Below are positions 12,731 to 25,769 of a DNA stretch of 64,000 bases, one piece after another (positions within the stretch are counted from its first letter, which is position 1; every line of letters begins with the position of its first letter). The position numbers and the translations under genes are program-made. This DNA comes from Paramecium pentaurelia (Eukaryota; Ciliophora; Oligohymenophorea; Peniculida; Parameciidae). The DNA lies in NCBI GenBank assembly GCA_905183005.1, contig CAJJDO010000045.1, positions 372,001 through 436,000 on the forward strand. Reading direction: 5' to 3'. The notes below the pieces were generated by a model. It searched no databases. It was given only the letters and a program-made list of their open reading frames with translations, and was not told where the DNA came from.

Positions 12731-15249
12731 TATTTTATTTTATGCTTCTTCTTGAAGAAAATTAATTATCTTAAGAATAAAGATAAGCTTGAAGTTCTCT
12801 AGATCTTATTTCTAATTACTTAGTAGAATCCTTATAATCTTAATATCTATTTCTATCTTCTTTAGAAATCTCCTTCATATTAAAATTTCTATAATCAACC
12901 ATATTTTATGAATATTTCTTCTTTTACATAATTAATTATTATTAGGCTCTACTTTATTCTGAACTAACTTTTGTATTTGTTGATTGTTTTGACTATTTAG
13001 ATAATTTTGATTTTTTTGAAGTTTTAGAGGTCTATGATTTAGTATCCTAAAGTACATTATTTTAGTATAAAAATTGAGATTATAATTCAATTTCTTAAGG
13101 ATTTCTTGAATTTTTGGTATCTTTAGGTTAAATTGTATTAGCAGAGTAAGAACGAACAGCTTAAGTAATTTATTAAAGTTGATAATTTCTTTAATCATCT
13201 CCATCACTTTTGCATTCACTTTCATCTGATTCTATTACAGATAATTTAGATAATCTAGTTTCTTTTAATATTTTATCCTTTTTATTAAATCCTTATTACT
13301 CTTCTGGTTATTATATTTCTTGTTAATTTTAATCATGTTTAGAATTTGAAAGACTACCAAAACTAAATTTTTCTTTAACTTCATCATCAGCAATTGATTC
13401 CCTAATTTAAGCAGGATTAAAATATGGAGATTCTTCAACTTATTATTGAATTTTTTAAGATGTTTCATTCATGCTTTCTTTAGGTGATAAGAATTAAACA
13501 TGTCTCTATTTTACAGTATTTGATTAATTTGAATATAATTATTAACTAAAGTTTTTATTGTCATCAACTAATATAGATGATTGAGATTTATTTTACAATT
13601 GATTTGATTATATATTTTAGAATGAATTTAATGATAGTTTGATATCATCTGATTTTGTTTCAGCTGATTTTAATTATTATCTAAGTAATCTTTCAATTTA
13701 CTCTTAATTTAGAATATTTGCATCATTAGTAAATAGATGTTTATTTTCTTAAGTATGAAAACTATTATTATTTTAATTCAATCCTTTCATTGATAAATCT
13801 TTAGCAAAAGATTATCTAATATTAGATGCTCTACTCTATATATCTGAGCAATCTGAAGAAGATCTAACTGAATCTTGTAAATTTTCAGAGATTTTTGATA
13901 TATGTGATTGATTATTAGTTTAATGTAATGATTGATTATTAGTTTAATGAAATGAATTATTATTAGTTATCTTTTTGTTTTCTTAAGAATTTTATTAAAT
14001 TTTTTAGACTTCCTATTTCTAATATGATTATTATTAAGAAGTGTTTAAGAAATCTGGTTTTTTTATTGAACTTGTATTTGTATTATTATTTTATTTAATT
14101 TTAGATTCATTTAATTATTTAGATTATTCAAATGTTTGATTAATAGATGAATCATTAATTCTTTATGATTTTGGAACATATATATATTCACTAATATCCA
14201 TTCCAAATTCTTCAGCATTAGATTTTAACCATTAATGTGCAAATATTTAATTCATACTCATTCTCTTTTTTGGATCATGTTATAATATTTAAGTAATTAA
14301 ATCTTTAGCTTAAGAACTTACAGATTATGAAAATTTAATATTTAAATTTTAAATATTTTCTTTAGCAAAATGAGCTTTAGTAAAAGGTGCATTTCCATGT
14401 AAAAGTTCATAAAGCAAAATTCCTAATGCCCATATATCTACTCTATAATCATGTGGTTTATTGTGTAACATTTCAGGTGCCATATAATCAAATGTTCCAC
14501 AAAATGTGCTTCTCATTTCAACACTTTCAGCACTCCATCCAAAATCACACAATTTAACATTTCCTTAATCATCCAATAAAATATTCTCTGGTTTTAAATC
14601 TCTATGAATTACATTTTTTTTATGTAAATAATCAACTGCAAGACAAGTCTAAAAAAAGTACACAAATGCTTCAGGTTCAGGCATAACTTTAAGTTTTCTT
14701 AAATATTTATAAAGTGAACCATTTGAAGCATATTCTAAGGCAAAATATATATTTTCTCTATCTTCAAATGCATGATATAATTAAATTATATTTGGATGAT
14801 TTAGACTTCTTTATAATTTAATTTCATTTTTTAATTGTTATAGATTACAATTCCTTAACATTTTTTTCTTATTTAAAATTTTAATAGCCATTTCCTATTA
14901 TAGATCAATATCAATAGCTAATCTAACTTCTCCAAATGCTCCTCTTCCTAACATTCCTTTATCTCCATTAATGAATTCATAATCATCAAGAGTTCTCTTC
15001 TTTTATTGAATTTATAATAGTGTTTCATTAACAGATGAATTAATTTAGGTTGTATTATCAAGATCTAAATGATCTGAATTGCATATATGATCTCTTAAAA
15101 TATATTTATTGTTACTCATCTTCTTTTAAACATGCTTGACAACAATAAGTACCACTATTGCATTTTGAACATTTAACAGGAGCCATTTATTTTTGAAAGA
15201 TTGTTGTTTTATTACATTTACTATTATCACATAAACTACTTTTCTTCAT
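12660..15249 (-). CDS. Aurora-type protein kinase with an N-terminal MYND zinc finger and a long Gln/Ser/Lys-rich tail
   Basis: 855 aa with one 22-nt intron ending AAG (about 15098-15119); the spliced length divides by three. Exon 1 encodes a Cys/His array (CDNSKC, then CSKC, YCCQAC, and DHIC after the splice) that fits MYND spacing. The kinase domain (about 85-345) has the Gly loop GRGAFGEV, AIK, HRDLKPEN, DFGWS and an activation loop RSTFCGTFDYMAPEM. The DFGWS and the loop are Aurora hallmarks. The remaining 500 residues are low-complexity Gln/Asn/Ser/Lys with no clear domain. Aurora kinases act at centrosomes, basal bodies and chromosomes in division. The downstream ATG at 15119 would give a kinase without MYND, but the intron joins the two frames well. 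Confidence 0.85.
13905..13952. repeat. 24-nt tandem repeat, two units, inside the kinase tail
   Basis: Two nearly identical 24-nt units lie head to tail, differing at one base. On the minus strand they encode an eight-residue Gln/Asn/Ser repeat (HQTNNQSL, then HQTNNQSH) in the low-complexity tail of the Aurora-type kinase. Confidence 0.8.
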
Positions 15250-15350
15250 TAATAATTTATTATATTTCAGTGTTTATTATAAATATTGATTATTTAGATT
15301 ATTTTAGGGAGGATATAAAAATTAAACAATAATATTTATTAATATCTCAA

Positions 15351-17389
15351 ATGAAAACTAGCAATGTTTACAAAGAGCATCTCTTTAGTCATAATGTGAG
15401 TTCATATATGACAGAATTAATAGAGAAAAATATCTAGAGTAATCTTGTGGAAATCTTATTGAAATGTTAATTGAGTAGTATGCCTGTGACCATTCCTATA
15501 AGACATAATTCTATTGAATATATAGCATGTATCTTTGATTTGAATTGTTGGATAGAATATTATGAAACTAATAATAGAGATGGACAGTATCAATAATATA
15601 ATTATTATTAAGTGGATTTTCATGTCCAGGTTGCAAAAAGTTTCATATTTACGATGATTATGGAATAGATTTTAAACTCTATCATGCATTAGAAGCATTT
15701 AAACTATTACAAAAAAAGTATTCAACAATAAAGTTTGATAAAGATAAATTATTTTAATCTACTTAACCAACTAATCCAGGTTTTTTTGCATAAACTAAAG
15801 TGCTTAAAAATTAAATTCAAACTGTTACTAAATATTAATTACCAGGTATTACACCCATTTTTGGAATTTAAAGAAAACTTGAAGAAAATCATTCCTTAAA
15901 TCCAACCTAAAAGAATATCTCAGATGAAATGTCATATACAAGTGTAAAATTATAATAATATACTAATAATAAAATATATAAATAAGCCAAAGAAAATAAT
16001 TAGAAAGTTGAAGTCTTATAATTAAAAATAAAGAATATAGCTAAAGATTTATAGAAAGTTTTTAAAAATGCCATGTAATTAGTTGATTTGACAAAAAATA
16101 AATTGACTAATAAATTTATCTTTGCTCTTAAGAAAAGATTAAGATAGGGAATTAAAGAATCTATTGTAATTATTCTTATAATTATAATAGCTTATTGTTT
16201 ATTTTGTTGATTTTGGTGTTTGGCATGAATTTTCTCTTTTTTTAAAAGGAAGGCCTTATTTATAGAAAGAATAAGCTTTGTATATTAAAGGAGAGACAGA
16301 TAATGAAAATTTTATTTATATTATTGGAGGAAAAACTGAGGATAGATTTATTCAAAGTAATTAGGTTATTAAAATTAAATTTCCAAATGATCCTTTTTAA
16401 AATGGAACCTCAGCTGTTATGGAGGAATTACCAAATCTACCTGAAGAAGGATACAATTTCATAGGAACTCATTATAATAAGTAATTAATAAAGAAAATTG
16501 TTTTAGCAATATTTATGTATTTTATGGTTAAAGATAGAAAAAAACAAAAGATCAACAAATTTAGGATGAATTACTTAATAAAGGATATGTTATGAGAAAA
16601 TAATAAAATTGGTAAGTATTGATGTCAAATTTAATCCCAAGATTTGGTGGCAGTTTCTTTGTTACAGATCATAAATAATTTTCAAAATTAATCATTATTT
16701 TTGGAGGAATTCAACATGACCCTGATGGTTTAGTTGCATTTAGATGTACATAATAAAATAGAGGTTAAATCTTTATATGCAAAGATGAAAAATTTATAGG
16801 AAATTCAAGACTTGATTTTGATCTTCTTTTTTCAGTTAGACCTGAAGATGAATATCAAAAATAAGTTTTGAGTTCTCCAGTCTTTTCTGCACCTTATTAT
16901 GGATGTAATCAATTAATATTATCTGGTGAATTTCTTAAATTCTAATATATTATGAAAAGGGAAATTTATACTTTTGATTGGGCAAAGGGAGAATTAAAAA
17001 AGAATGAAATCTTTTCTTTAGAACCACCAGAATAATTTTTAATCCCTACTAAAAAGGAAAATAGTTTTGAAATGTTCACACCAGTCCAAGATATGGAAGG
17101 AGCTGTAAGTTTTGGAAATTTTTATATAATCCATTAATATGAGGTAGAAAAAAGCAATAAAGTTGTAGTACAATTATTGAGAATCAATTTAACCAATGGA
17201 TAATGTAAAAAATATATTATTTTTTAGTCTTTCCCATTAATTACCAAGATCATTAATCATCTTTGCAATAAGCAATCCTCAAAAGAAACTCATTGCCATA
17301 ATCATGATTTTTCAAAATATATAAGAAATTTTATACATCAATTCAATTATTATTTTTAATAGATAACTTCTTTTATTATCTAAACATGA
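15351..17389 (+). CDS. Zinc-finger (SP-RING-like) plus kelch-like repeat protein, copy 2
   Basis: 653 aa after removing introns of 26 (ends AAG), 25 and 26 nt. It aligns from end to end with the 5406-7517 gene: IPIRHN, ACIFDLNCW and SCPGCKKF in the finger (about 60-110), then ALYIKGE, IYIIGG, VFYGQR, IIIFGG, YTFDWA and LEPPEQ. Two of its intron sites are shared with copy 1 (before LIVYF and before the YVFYG segment), while the intron within the finger is only in copy 2. This shows an old duplication on the same strand about 8 kb away. The function is unknown; finger plus kelch suggests a substrate-binding or ligase role. It starts 101 nt from the divergent kinase gene. Confidence 0.6.
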
Positions 17390-17788
17390 TATTACACATA
17401 TCATAAATATATATTTATATATATATATATATAAGAAAAAAATAAAAAAATCATTTTATTTCTTAATAAATTGATTATTGAAAATACTATATATTTAAGG
17501 AATACTATTTATAATTAATATTGAATATCTATCTATTTGTAAGTTTTAATTGATTATTTCAATAGACTTTCTTAAATTAATATTCTCATTAAAAAATTAT
17601 GAATCTGTATTCATATATAATGAAAAAGATCTATATGAGAATATTATAACTTTGTTTGAAACATAACCATTAATCATTTTATTATTATACTTTTTGTATG
17701 ATATTTTCAAATTATCATTTCTATTAGCAATCAAACTAAATGAAATTGTTTAAATCCAAATTAATCAATAAGTAAAAATAATTATAAT
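17390..17788. other. Convergent intergenic region with a TA microsatellite
   Basis: About 400 nt between two converging stops. No supported gene was seen. An alternating TA tract sits near 17407-17432. Confidence 0.5.
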
Positions 17789-19687
17789 TCAAATACTTAG
17801 AATTTAATCAAAATTTCTAATTCCTTAATTTGATGAATTTTTTCTTGATGTCTCTTCTTCATCCTGAATTTTACTTTTTGGCATAATTTATAATTCTTAA
17901 AATACAATCTGAGAATTGCTATCATTAAGATTGTTTTTTTTTTTTTATTCTCTTTCTTTTAATATACTTATATATTATACCTTTTTCTATAATTTTTTTG
18001 CCTTCTAAGCTCATTCCTGATATTCTCTCTTATTAAGCATATTATCCTAAACCTATGGTTCTCATTAACTTATCACCAATATTGAATAAATTGAAAAAGC
18101 ACATAATCAATAACATTAATGGCAATATTGTCTTGTAACTCTATACAAAAAGAGATTCTGCCAGATTACCTACAGTCTCACTAAAAGAAGTGGCTTAATC
18201 TTCTAATATATCAGTAATTTAAATGAAATTGAAACACAAAGGAAAACTGACTCTTGCAAAGTTACTGAAAAAAAAATATGAAATATAAATACATAGATCC
18301 AAACATTAAACTTGGTGCATCTGTATGATGATGTTTATTAAATGAAATTAAACCTGAGATTTTCATTGCAAATAAACCATAATATGTACAAAACATCATA
18401 TATAATAAAGGTAACAGTAAAACAAGTTCTGTTAAATAATACCTATTAATTGATGACAATAATAAATAATAAGGATTCAACTCTTTGTTTGTTTTTGCCA
18501 CAAAAGTAATTAATTCACAAAATAGTATAAATAAACTAAGAAGAGCATATGTTATAGCCAAAACTACACAGTAATATTTTCTGAGTTTTAAATTCCAAAT
18601 AATAGAAATCTTATATATCATTTTAGACCATTTAGTTTCAAATTAAGTCTCGTCGTCAGCTAAGTCTTTCCTTTCAAATTTTAATGCTTTTTAATTAACT
18701 ATATTAAGTTTTGTTTGAATTCTTTGTAAATCAAACATCAGGCATTTTACATATTTATGTATAGAAGCCAATACTTATAAATTCAATGGTTTATATTTAT
18801 CTGGTATGTTGGAAGCATTATATTTTTACAAAGTTTGTCTTATACTCTTTTGAAATTCCTAAGGAATCTTTTGTAAAATGATCATCAAATATCTACTGAA
18901 TTCGCTATCAGAATATTCATTCTATAATAGTTGAAGAGTCTATTTAATTTTAAATATATTACAACCCTACAAATGTCTTCAAGTTCATAAGTTTTCTCTG
19001 TTCTTTATTCATCCAATAGGACAGCCTATTAATAGCATTATTCCAAGACTTCTTCTTCTTTATGCTCTCTATAGTATAATTTTGGAATTGCTACCAAACC
19101 TTATCCCAATAGGATGACAACTAAGAGTAATCCACTATAAGATAATTAATATCGATTACAAAAAGTTGCTCACACCAATTAGAACCCCTTCAACATGAGT
19201 TGAATCAAAATTGTCTTTGATCAATAAATAGATGGTTAGTCCAACAATAATTACAGTTCCTAATCCATATATTGTTAAATTTTTTTTCAAAGAATATCGA
19301 ATTTTTCCTCTTATATCAAAATCTCCAGATCCTTCATAATCTTAAAAAAATGGTAAGACCAACCTGTATAATTAGAATTTTTACCAAGCTAAGAAGAAAT
19401 TTCCCCAATACATTATTCTCCATAATATTTTGATATTCCCCATGGTCTCTAACTATTATGCTTCATTGTGTTATTTGGTTGACTAAAATTATGAATCTAA
19501 TAATAACATTAGCAATATCAATTGGTAAGACTAAAACAATTGAAAAAGTCAATATCCAAGAAATAAAGGTTAAAATCTTGATGTATAAAGGGACATCCTT
19601 TGCAGAGTATTCCCATATCAAGTACACGACATAGATGAAAAGGATGGTAGTAGCAATAGAATAGAATACAACATCTTCTGTTAGCAT
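17789..19687 (-). CDS. LMBRD2: LMBR1-domain membrane protein (LMBRD2 type)
   Basis: The N terminus has two hydrophobic helices, with LPIDIANV at the end of the second, the LMBR1-family mark. After a 31-nt and a 21-nt intron comes YWGNFFLAWLVLPFFQDYEGSGDF, matching LMBRD2 YWTSxxLTWLVLPLLQxYxxxGDF. Further helices and a coiled, charged cytosolic loop (about residues 230-330) follow, then HHHTDAPSLMFGSMYL, like LMBRD2 HQTDAYSLLFSAMYM, and SFPLCFNF. The tail is polar. Nine or so membrane helices are expected. LMBRD2 proteins sit at the plasma membrane or endosomes and have been tied to GPCR signalling; here only the family is shown. The start at 19687 is the first Met. The stop at 17789-17791 follows the frame of the polar tail, and the last exon is less certain. 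Confidence 0.85.
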
Positions 19688-19805
19688 TAAAAATAATAAA
19701 ATTATGGAATGCTTTTTTGTCTTTTATATTTCATTTATGAGATTTAGTGGATTGATAATATCAAAAAAAATATAATATACAAGAATTGAATAATAACATA
19801 ATTTA

Positions 19806-22800
19806 TCAAATTTCAAAGGCCTTTTATAATAGAGTCTAGATTTCCTTTTCATGTAATTAATGAAAACCAGTAGCTGGTGATCCACTTGGTCTTCTGCCAA
19901 TATACTAAATAGGTGAATTAGAAATGTTAGTAGTTTTGGCTAAAACACTTTATATTCTTGGTCTAACATATGCCCAAGGACCATAATTCATATGCTCTTC
20001 TTAGACCCAAACAAATTCTGCATTATTGTACTTGCCAATAATTTTCTATAAAAACTCATAAGGAAATGGTGCCAATTATTCAATTCTTAGGATAGCAACA
20101 TTCTAAAAAAATTAAATTAAATAGAATTACATTTTATTTAAGGTCCTCTCTTTTTTTAAGTAGATCATAATAAATCTATCCTGAACATAAAATAACTCTT
20201 TTAATTTAATTAGATTAGACAAGGAATTCAGGAAGGGCTTCATCATAAACTTAATTGAATTATGTAGTAAGTTCATTAAGTTTAGATTTAGCAGCTTGTA
20301 ATCTTAAAAGTCTTTTAGATGTCATAGCAATTAAAGGTTTTCTGAAATCTCTTCTTAATTATCTTCTAAGAGCATGGAAATAATTAGCAGGAGTAGTACA
20401 TTAAACAATTTACATATTTGAATTTCTCATCTATCTAGTTAATCTGACTATAAGATTTAAATAATTAGATTACCTCCTAGATTTTTCTCAAAAACGGCAG
20501 GATCATCGTCACTCAACTATAAAAATCTCTCAACTCTTCCTGAACTATGTTCTGGACCTTATCCATCCATACCATTTGGTAATAACATAACTAATCCACT
20601 ATCAACATCCCATTTAGATTCCGCACTAGCTATATAATTATCAATAATAATTTATGCTCCATTTGCAAAATCTCCAAATTATCCCTCCCATAATACTAAA
20701 GTATTGGGATTAGTAATTGAATAACCATAATCGAAACCCAAAACTCCGTATTCAGATAAATGAGAATTGTAAATACTGAGTCTATGTTCTTATCCTTTTG
20801 GAATTACATTATGTAAAGGAACATAATCTTAACCATTAGGATCCTTTTAATCATGTAAAACAGAATGTCTATGAGAAAAAGTAGCCCTTTAAACATCTTC
20901 TCCAGATAATCTGACATTGAATCCTTCATGAAGAAGAGTACCAAATGCTAAAGCTTCAGCAGTGGCAAAATCAATAGGTTGATCTTTTTGAATCCATGAC
21001 AATCTCTCTTCATAGAATTTTCTTATTTAAGGATGAGCATTGAATTCATTAGGTATCTTATTAATTTTTTCCCCTAATGTTTTTAAAACATTCAAAGGAA
21101 CACCAGTATCTTTAATTCTTCCCCAAAGAACTGGGACTTTAATCATTTCCCATGGCACAGGTTACCAATCTTTAAGATTATAATCCATTTTTCTAGATTT
21201 CTAATAAGCTAGTTCAAGATTGTCTTCATGAGTTTTCATAAAATTATCCACTTGTTCTTTGGTTACAATACCTTGAGCAATCAACTTATCACTATATTTT
21301 ATAAAGACAGGTGGAGCCTTATCAATTTTTTCATACATAATAGGTTAAGTGAATTTAGGTTAATCTTATTCATTATGTCCATATCTTCTATATCCTACTA
21401 AATCAATAAAGATATCTCTCTTAAATTTATATCTATATTCAGTAGCAATCTTAAACACTTTATCAACTAATTCAGGTTCATCAGCATTAACATGAATAAC
21501 AGGTGCTGATATAGCATGTGCAATATCTGTGCAATACAATCCAGATCTGCTATCTTTAGGAACAGTAGTAAATCCTATTTAATTGTTTGAAACAACATGA
21601 ATAATTCCACCTGATTTATAACCTTCTAAATCTGCCATTTGTAAAGATTCATAAACTATTCCTTAACCAGAAACTGCAGCATCTCCATGAATCAATACTC
21701 CAAAAGCTTTTTCTCTCTTTGAATCTTGGAAATAATCTTAGATAGCTCTAACTTTTCCATAAACACAAGGATCCACAGTTTCTAAATGAGATGGATTAGG
21801 TAACATTTCTAATCTTAATTTCTTATCTCCAAAAAGTACATTATGAACTGAACCCAAATGATATTTGACATCTCCAGAATTACCCCAAATATCTTCATTA
21901 AAAGTACTCTTCAAATCCTAGAATTCAACCATTATTTCTTCAGCTGACTTCTAGAATACATTATAAAGTGTATTAAGTCTTCCTCTATGTGCCATTCCAA
22001 ATACAACATGTTCAGCACCTGCACTTGCTGCTGCATCTATTAAAGATTATAATCCAGAAATCATTGAATCACATCCTTCTATTCCAAATCTTTTAGATGT
22101 GTTAAATTTCTTTTACAAAAATGTACTAAATGCATGTTCTTATCCCAATCTATTATAATCATAAATATTAATTTATACCTTTCAAATGTTTTTAATTTCT
22201 GCTCTTTACTTGGCATAAATTCATCATATTTTTCTATTTGATCTCTAAACCAATCTCTTTCTTCATTTGATTAAATATGCATATATTCATATGATATTTT
22301 TCCACAATAAGCTTTTTCTAAATAATTTATTAGGTCTCTCAATTTCATCACTAATTATTACTATTTTCTTTACTTTATTTATCCTTTGTTATTCCTGTAC
22401 TTCCTATAGCATGTATATAAAATTCTCTATCCAAATCCTCTTCTGCAAAATATTCACGATAATCCAATTTTGTATATCCTTTTACTTTGCCGATTTATGA
22501 AATATGTTCTAAATCCAATGGATCCACCTATGACTTCTCATGTCCTCTATGTCTATATTTGTTAATTAATAACAACACTCTAAAATGATCACTCAATAAT
22601 TTCCTTACTCCTGATTACCCCTAATTTCATATAGATTATTATACATCTAATCTAACTGAAACAGCTTAACCTTTCTAAGGTTCAGGAGTGAAATCAAAAT
22701 TGTTCGATTCCAAAACTTATCTAAAATATGAATCCCAAGTGGCAGGTACTGATTTATTATCCAAATACCATTAATCAAATAGATTTTCCAAATACTCGGC

Positions 22801-22890
22801 ATTTCCAGAACCAAGAAAAGAGGCTCCAAATTTTTACAATTCGGAAAATTTATAAACATTATTGAGATTTCTTGCTATAAATCTAAGCAT
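19806..22890 (-). CDS. OGDH: 2-oxoglutarate dehydrogenase E1 component (mitochondrial)
   Basis: About 1000 aa with small introns. It decarboxylates 2-oxoglutarate with thiamine diphosphate in the TCA cycle, passing the succinyl group to E2. The N terminus (MLRFIARNLNN) is basic and lacks acid residues, as for a mitochondrial import signal. It is followed by SFLGSGNAEYLENLFDQW, typical of the E1o start. Further marks are YRHRGHEKSQVDPL, HGDAAVSGQGIVYE with the ThDP-binding region, SNNQIGFTT, YRRYGHNEQDQP, and the end GRRPSGSPATG. Length and order match the family. The neighbours are unrelated, so there is no gene cluster for the complex. Confidence 0.95.
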
Positions 22891-23099
22891 TTTTAATTTA
22901 TTTATAGATTTAGAATGATTATTTTAACATAAATTTATAATAATATTCAATATCCTGTCATAATATCTTGTATTATTAATTTTATTATGCTTTAACAAAT
23001 ATAAATTAAAAAATTATTTTGTATTAAAAACATACACTAAACCAGAATTGAACTCAATACACTTTTTTTTTTTCATTATTTTTTATATAAATCAATTAA

Positions 23100-24262
23100 A
23101 TGGCATTCTATTAAATGGATTTATCAGATCTATTCCAACATTCTAATCAAAATTTCCTACTTATTAATCAATTCCAAAATAGGACTTCTTAAACAAAAGA
23201 AAGTATTCAATAGAATATATAATCCCTTCTTCAATTCAAATATAGGAATTTTGTCTAAGAAGGAGATTAGCTAATTGACGTGACCGATTAATTATAGAAT
23301 ATTTTGAATTATTCAGAAGTATTATAAAAGAAATTTGAAAAAAGTCAAAAACTTTCGCAAAAATTGAGAGACATAGAGGAAGAACTTCAATCTTATTTCT
23401 AATGCAAATAAAACTTTAAAGAAATAATTGAAGAATATTAATAGTCATTACAATAGTATAAAGAAATGAAACAAAAAGTTAAAGAAATTAGTTAAAATGA
23501 TTTACCTAGATAAATTGCCTAACATCTTCTTTAAGTATTATTTTTTAAATATATCAGGAATATGCTTCCCTTACTAAAAAATTGAAAGATTATTCTACAT
23601 TCTAAAATGAATTAAATGACTTGAAAAAAATTGATGAAAGATTTAAAATATTGGAATTAGAAGAAGATTACTTGGAATACTATTTATAAGTTAATAACAA
23701 ATTGTAGGAATAAATAACACTATCAGATACATAATTGTTATGCCATTTTGTATAAATGCTTGGCTAATCAATAAGTTATCTAAGTATTATTGATTATTAA
23801 TTTATTTCTTTAGAATCTCATTAAAATTGTTCCGTCATTATTTACTATGAAGAAAAAAAAAATATTAGCGAAGAAGTCTTGATGTAATACAAATATGCAA
23901 TCCTTTTAAAGATATATGATATGGTTCCAACATTAATTTTGATTGATAAGGAAAACTCAGATGCTCAGGTTATATGCACTTCTTAGCATAGATCATAAAA
24001 CAAATTATATTTGGAAAATTATAAGAATTATTTAAGTAATATAAAAACCAATTTTACACTTTTAAAACCAGATAATATCTTAGGATTAACATTTACAAAA
24101 ATTATAGAAAAATTAATATAAATCAATATGATTAATTAAATAAGAAATATTACATTTTAAGAAATGTTGGAAAATACTAAAAAGATACTTTTATATCAAC
24201 AAGGTTTAGAGTAATTAGATTGTTTTTAATTTTTAGATACAATGCAAATAGAATTGAATTGA
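23100..24262 (+). CDS. COG1/Vps51-like vesicle-tethering protein (tentative)
   Basis: 369 aa after removing introns of 23 nt (CAG end) and 30 nt (TAG end). The first 90 residues (DLFQHSN, then QNIQSLLQFKYRNFVQEGDQ, LIDVTDQLQNIL) have the helical pattern with a conserved Y-R-x-F/L and D/E-x-L found at the N terminus of Vps51/COG1-type tethering subunits. A long coiled coil follows to about residue 160, then mixed helices. Such subunits link vesicles to Golgi or endosome membranes. The similarity is to a pattern only, so another coiled-coil tether is possible. The gene starts 209 nt from the divergent OGDH gene. Confidence 0.4.
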
Positions 24263-24886
24263 ATTTATATTTGATTAACTAAATATTAAAAATATAAATA
24301 TAATATTGTTATAATATAGATTAAATCGATTTACTTTAAAGAATTTGTATTTTATTGAGTCAAATAATTATTTTCTAATTTAGAATCACACGAAATTATT
24401 TAGTATCCTTTGAATATATGATCAATTAACGAAATCTCTTGGTAATTTTAATATCAGACTAATAACAAAATGTAAATGAATATTTTAATTAAAGGAATCA
24501 GGATATCACCCATTTAGGAATAAAACATTTTCTATAATCCTTATCAAAATTAAATTAATTCAATTTTATTAAAATTATATTCAATTATGATTATTTATGT
24601 ACTAGCAATATTATAACATTTATATTCCAAAATCTAAAAATATATTAAAAATAAAATTATAAATTTATATTATTCAAAACTTGTCAGCTCTGTTCTTTAT
24701 GTTTTGTGAGTTTTAATTTAGTTATTAAAATTTATTAAATAAAATAAATAAATAAAAAAAAAAAACGACTATTAATTTTTTTAATATGATAGGAAAGAAA
24801 ATTAGAGAGATTGTTTATCTATAAAATACACTAATCTTATTCATTTAACTAAAGCTAATAGTTGCAAAAATGTAAAAGATACAAGT
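24263..24886. other. Convergent intergenic region with no supported gene
   Basis: About 620 nt between converging stops. It contains an A-rich tract near 24740-24765 and short frames only. Confidence 0.5.
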
Positions 24887-25677
24887 TCATTATAATTTAT
24901 AATGTTGCTTTAAATATTATATCTATTTTTCACTCAATTTAATCATTTGTCCTCTTTCAAGTAAATAGTTATTTTATGAATCCATCAAATATCCTTTATG
25001 ATCCACATGGTATATCTCATTAATCATTTAATAAGGACCACTGTTTTCTTTCAAGAGATTCAATTAATTTTCTATATATTTATATTTATAAATATTACAT
25101 AATTAATTGATTGTATTGTAAATATCTTCAAATTCCATTTTAGATTCATAAAATATCTTCATTTTATTTTCAAAAAAAGTATGAATAGAGCGTAATTTTT
25201 CTTCCATAGGCATTTATTTTGTCTCATAATCAACTTTCTTGAAATTATTTATATTTTAATTACCATTTCAGAAAATTTGTTTCCCAAATAGATTATTTCT
25301 TATTTAATTTTTTTGTGATCTTCATCTCCTCTTTTATCATGGTTATTGATACTAAGGTATGTTTGAGAGGTTATTATTTGTAATTTTTCCATTAATTCTT
25401 AATTTACATCTTTAATATGTTCTAATTCAATTTTAATCTTAGTAATAAATTCATTTTAATGATTCAATCTGTAATCTAATTACATTACTTATTTTCTAAG
25501 TGTTTAGATTTCATTTTATTAAGAAATATTTAAATTATTTTGATTTTTAGGTGATTAAATATCATCTGCTTTAGTTTATTAAGAAATGAATGTTTATCCT
25601 CTTTTTTTATCACGATCTACACTTGTAAGACTTGTAAGAGGAAGCTCATTAGATTAACCAGAAATTAAAGGTCGCAT
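24887..25677 (-). CDS. Coiled-coil protein of unknown function
   Basis: 254 aa after removing a 26-nt intron near 25245 that ends AAG. The first 55 residues are polar with Ser/Gln (MRPLISGQSNELPL and on). Residues about 60-220 are a heptad-like coiled coil rich in Gln, Lys, Glu and Leu. There is no signal peptide or membrane span. It lies 92 nt downstream of the AGC kinase on the same strand. No family is recognised. Confidence 0.6.
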
Positions 25678-25769
25678 ATATTTTTATTACATTATAAGTT
25701 AAAAAATAATTGATTTAGATACACCAAATAAAACACTTTAAAACAATTCTGTAGAAATATGTCAACACT

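Noticed and set aside
13905..13952. Short tandem repeat considered as a CRISPR-like or satellite array
   Set aside because: Only two units, in frame with a Gln/Asn-rich coding region; no spacers.
22267..22859. Frames on both strands within the 2-oxoglutarate dehydrogenase gene
   Set aside because: They are shadows of the E1 frame, which carries the conserved N-terminal motifs through this region.
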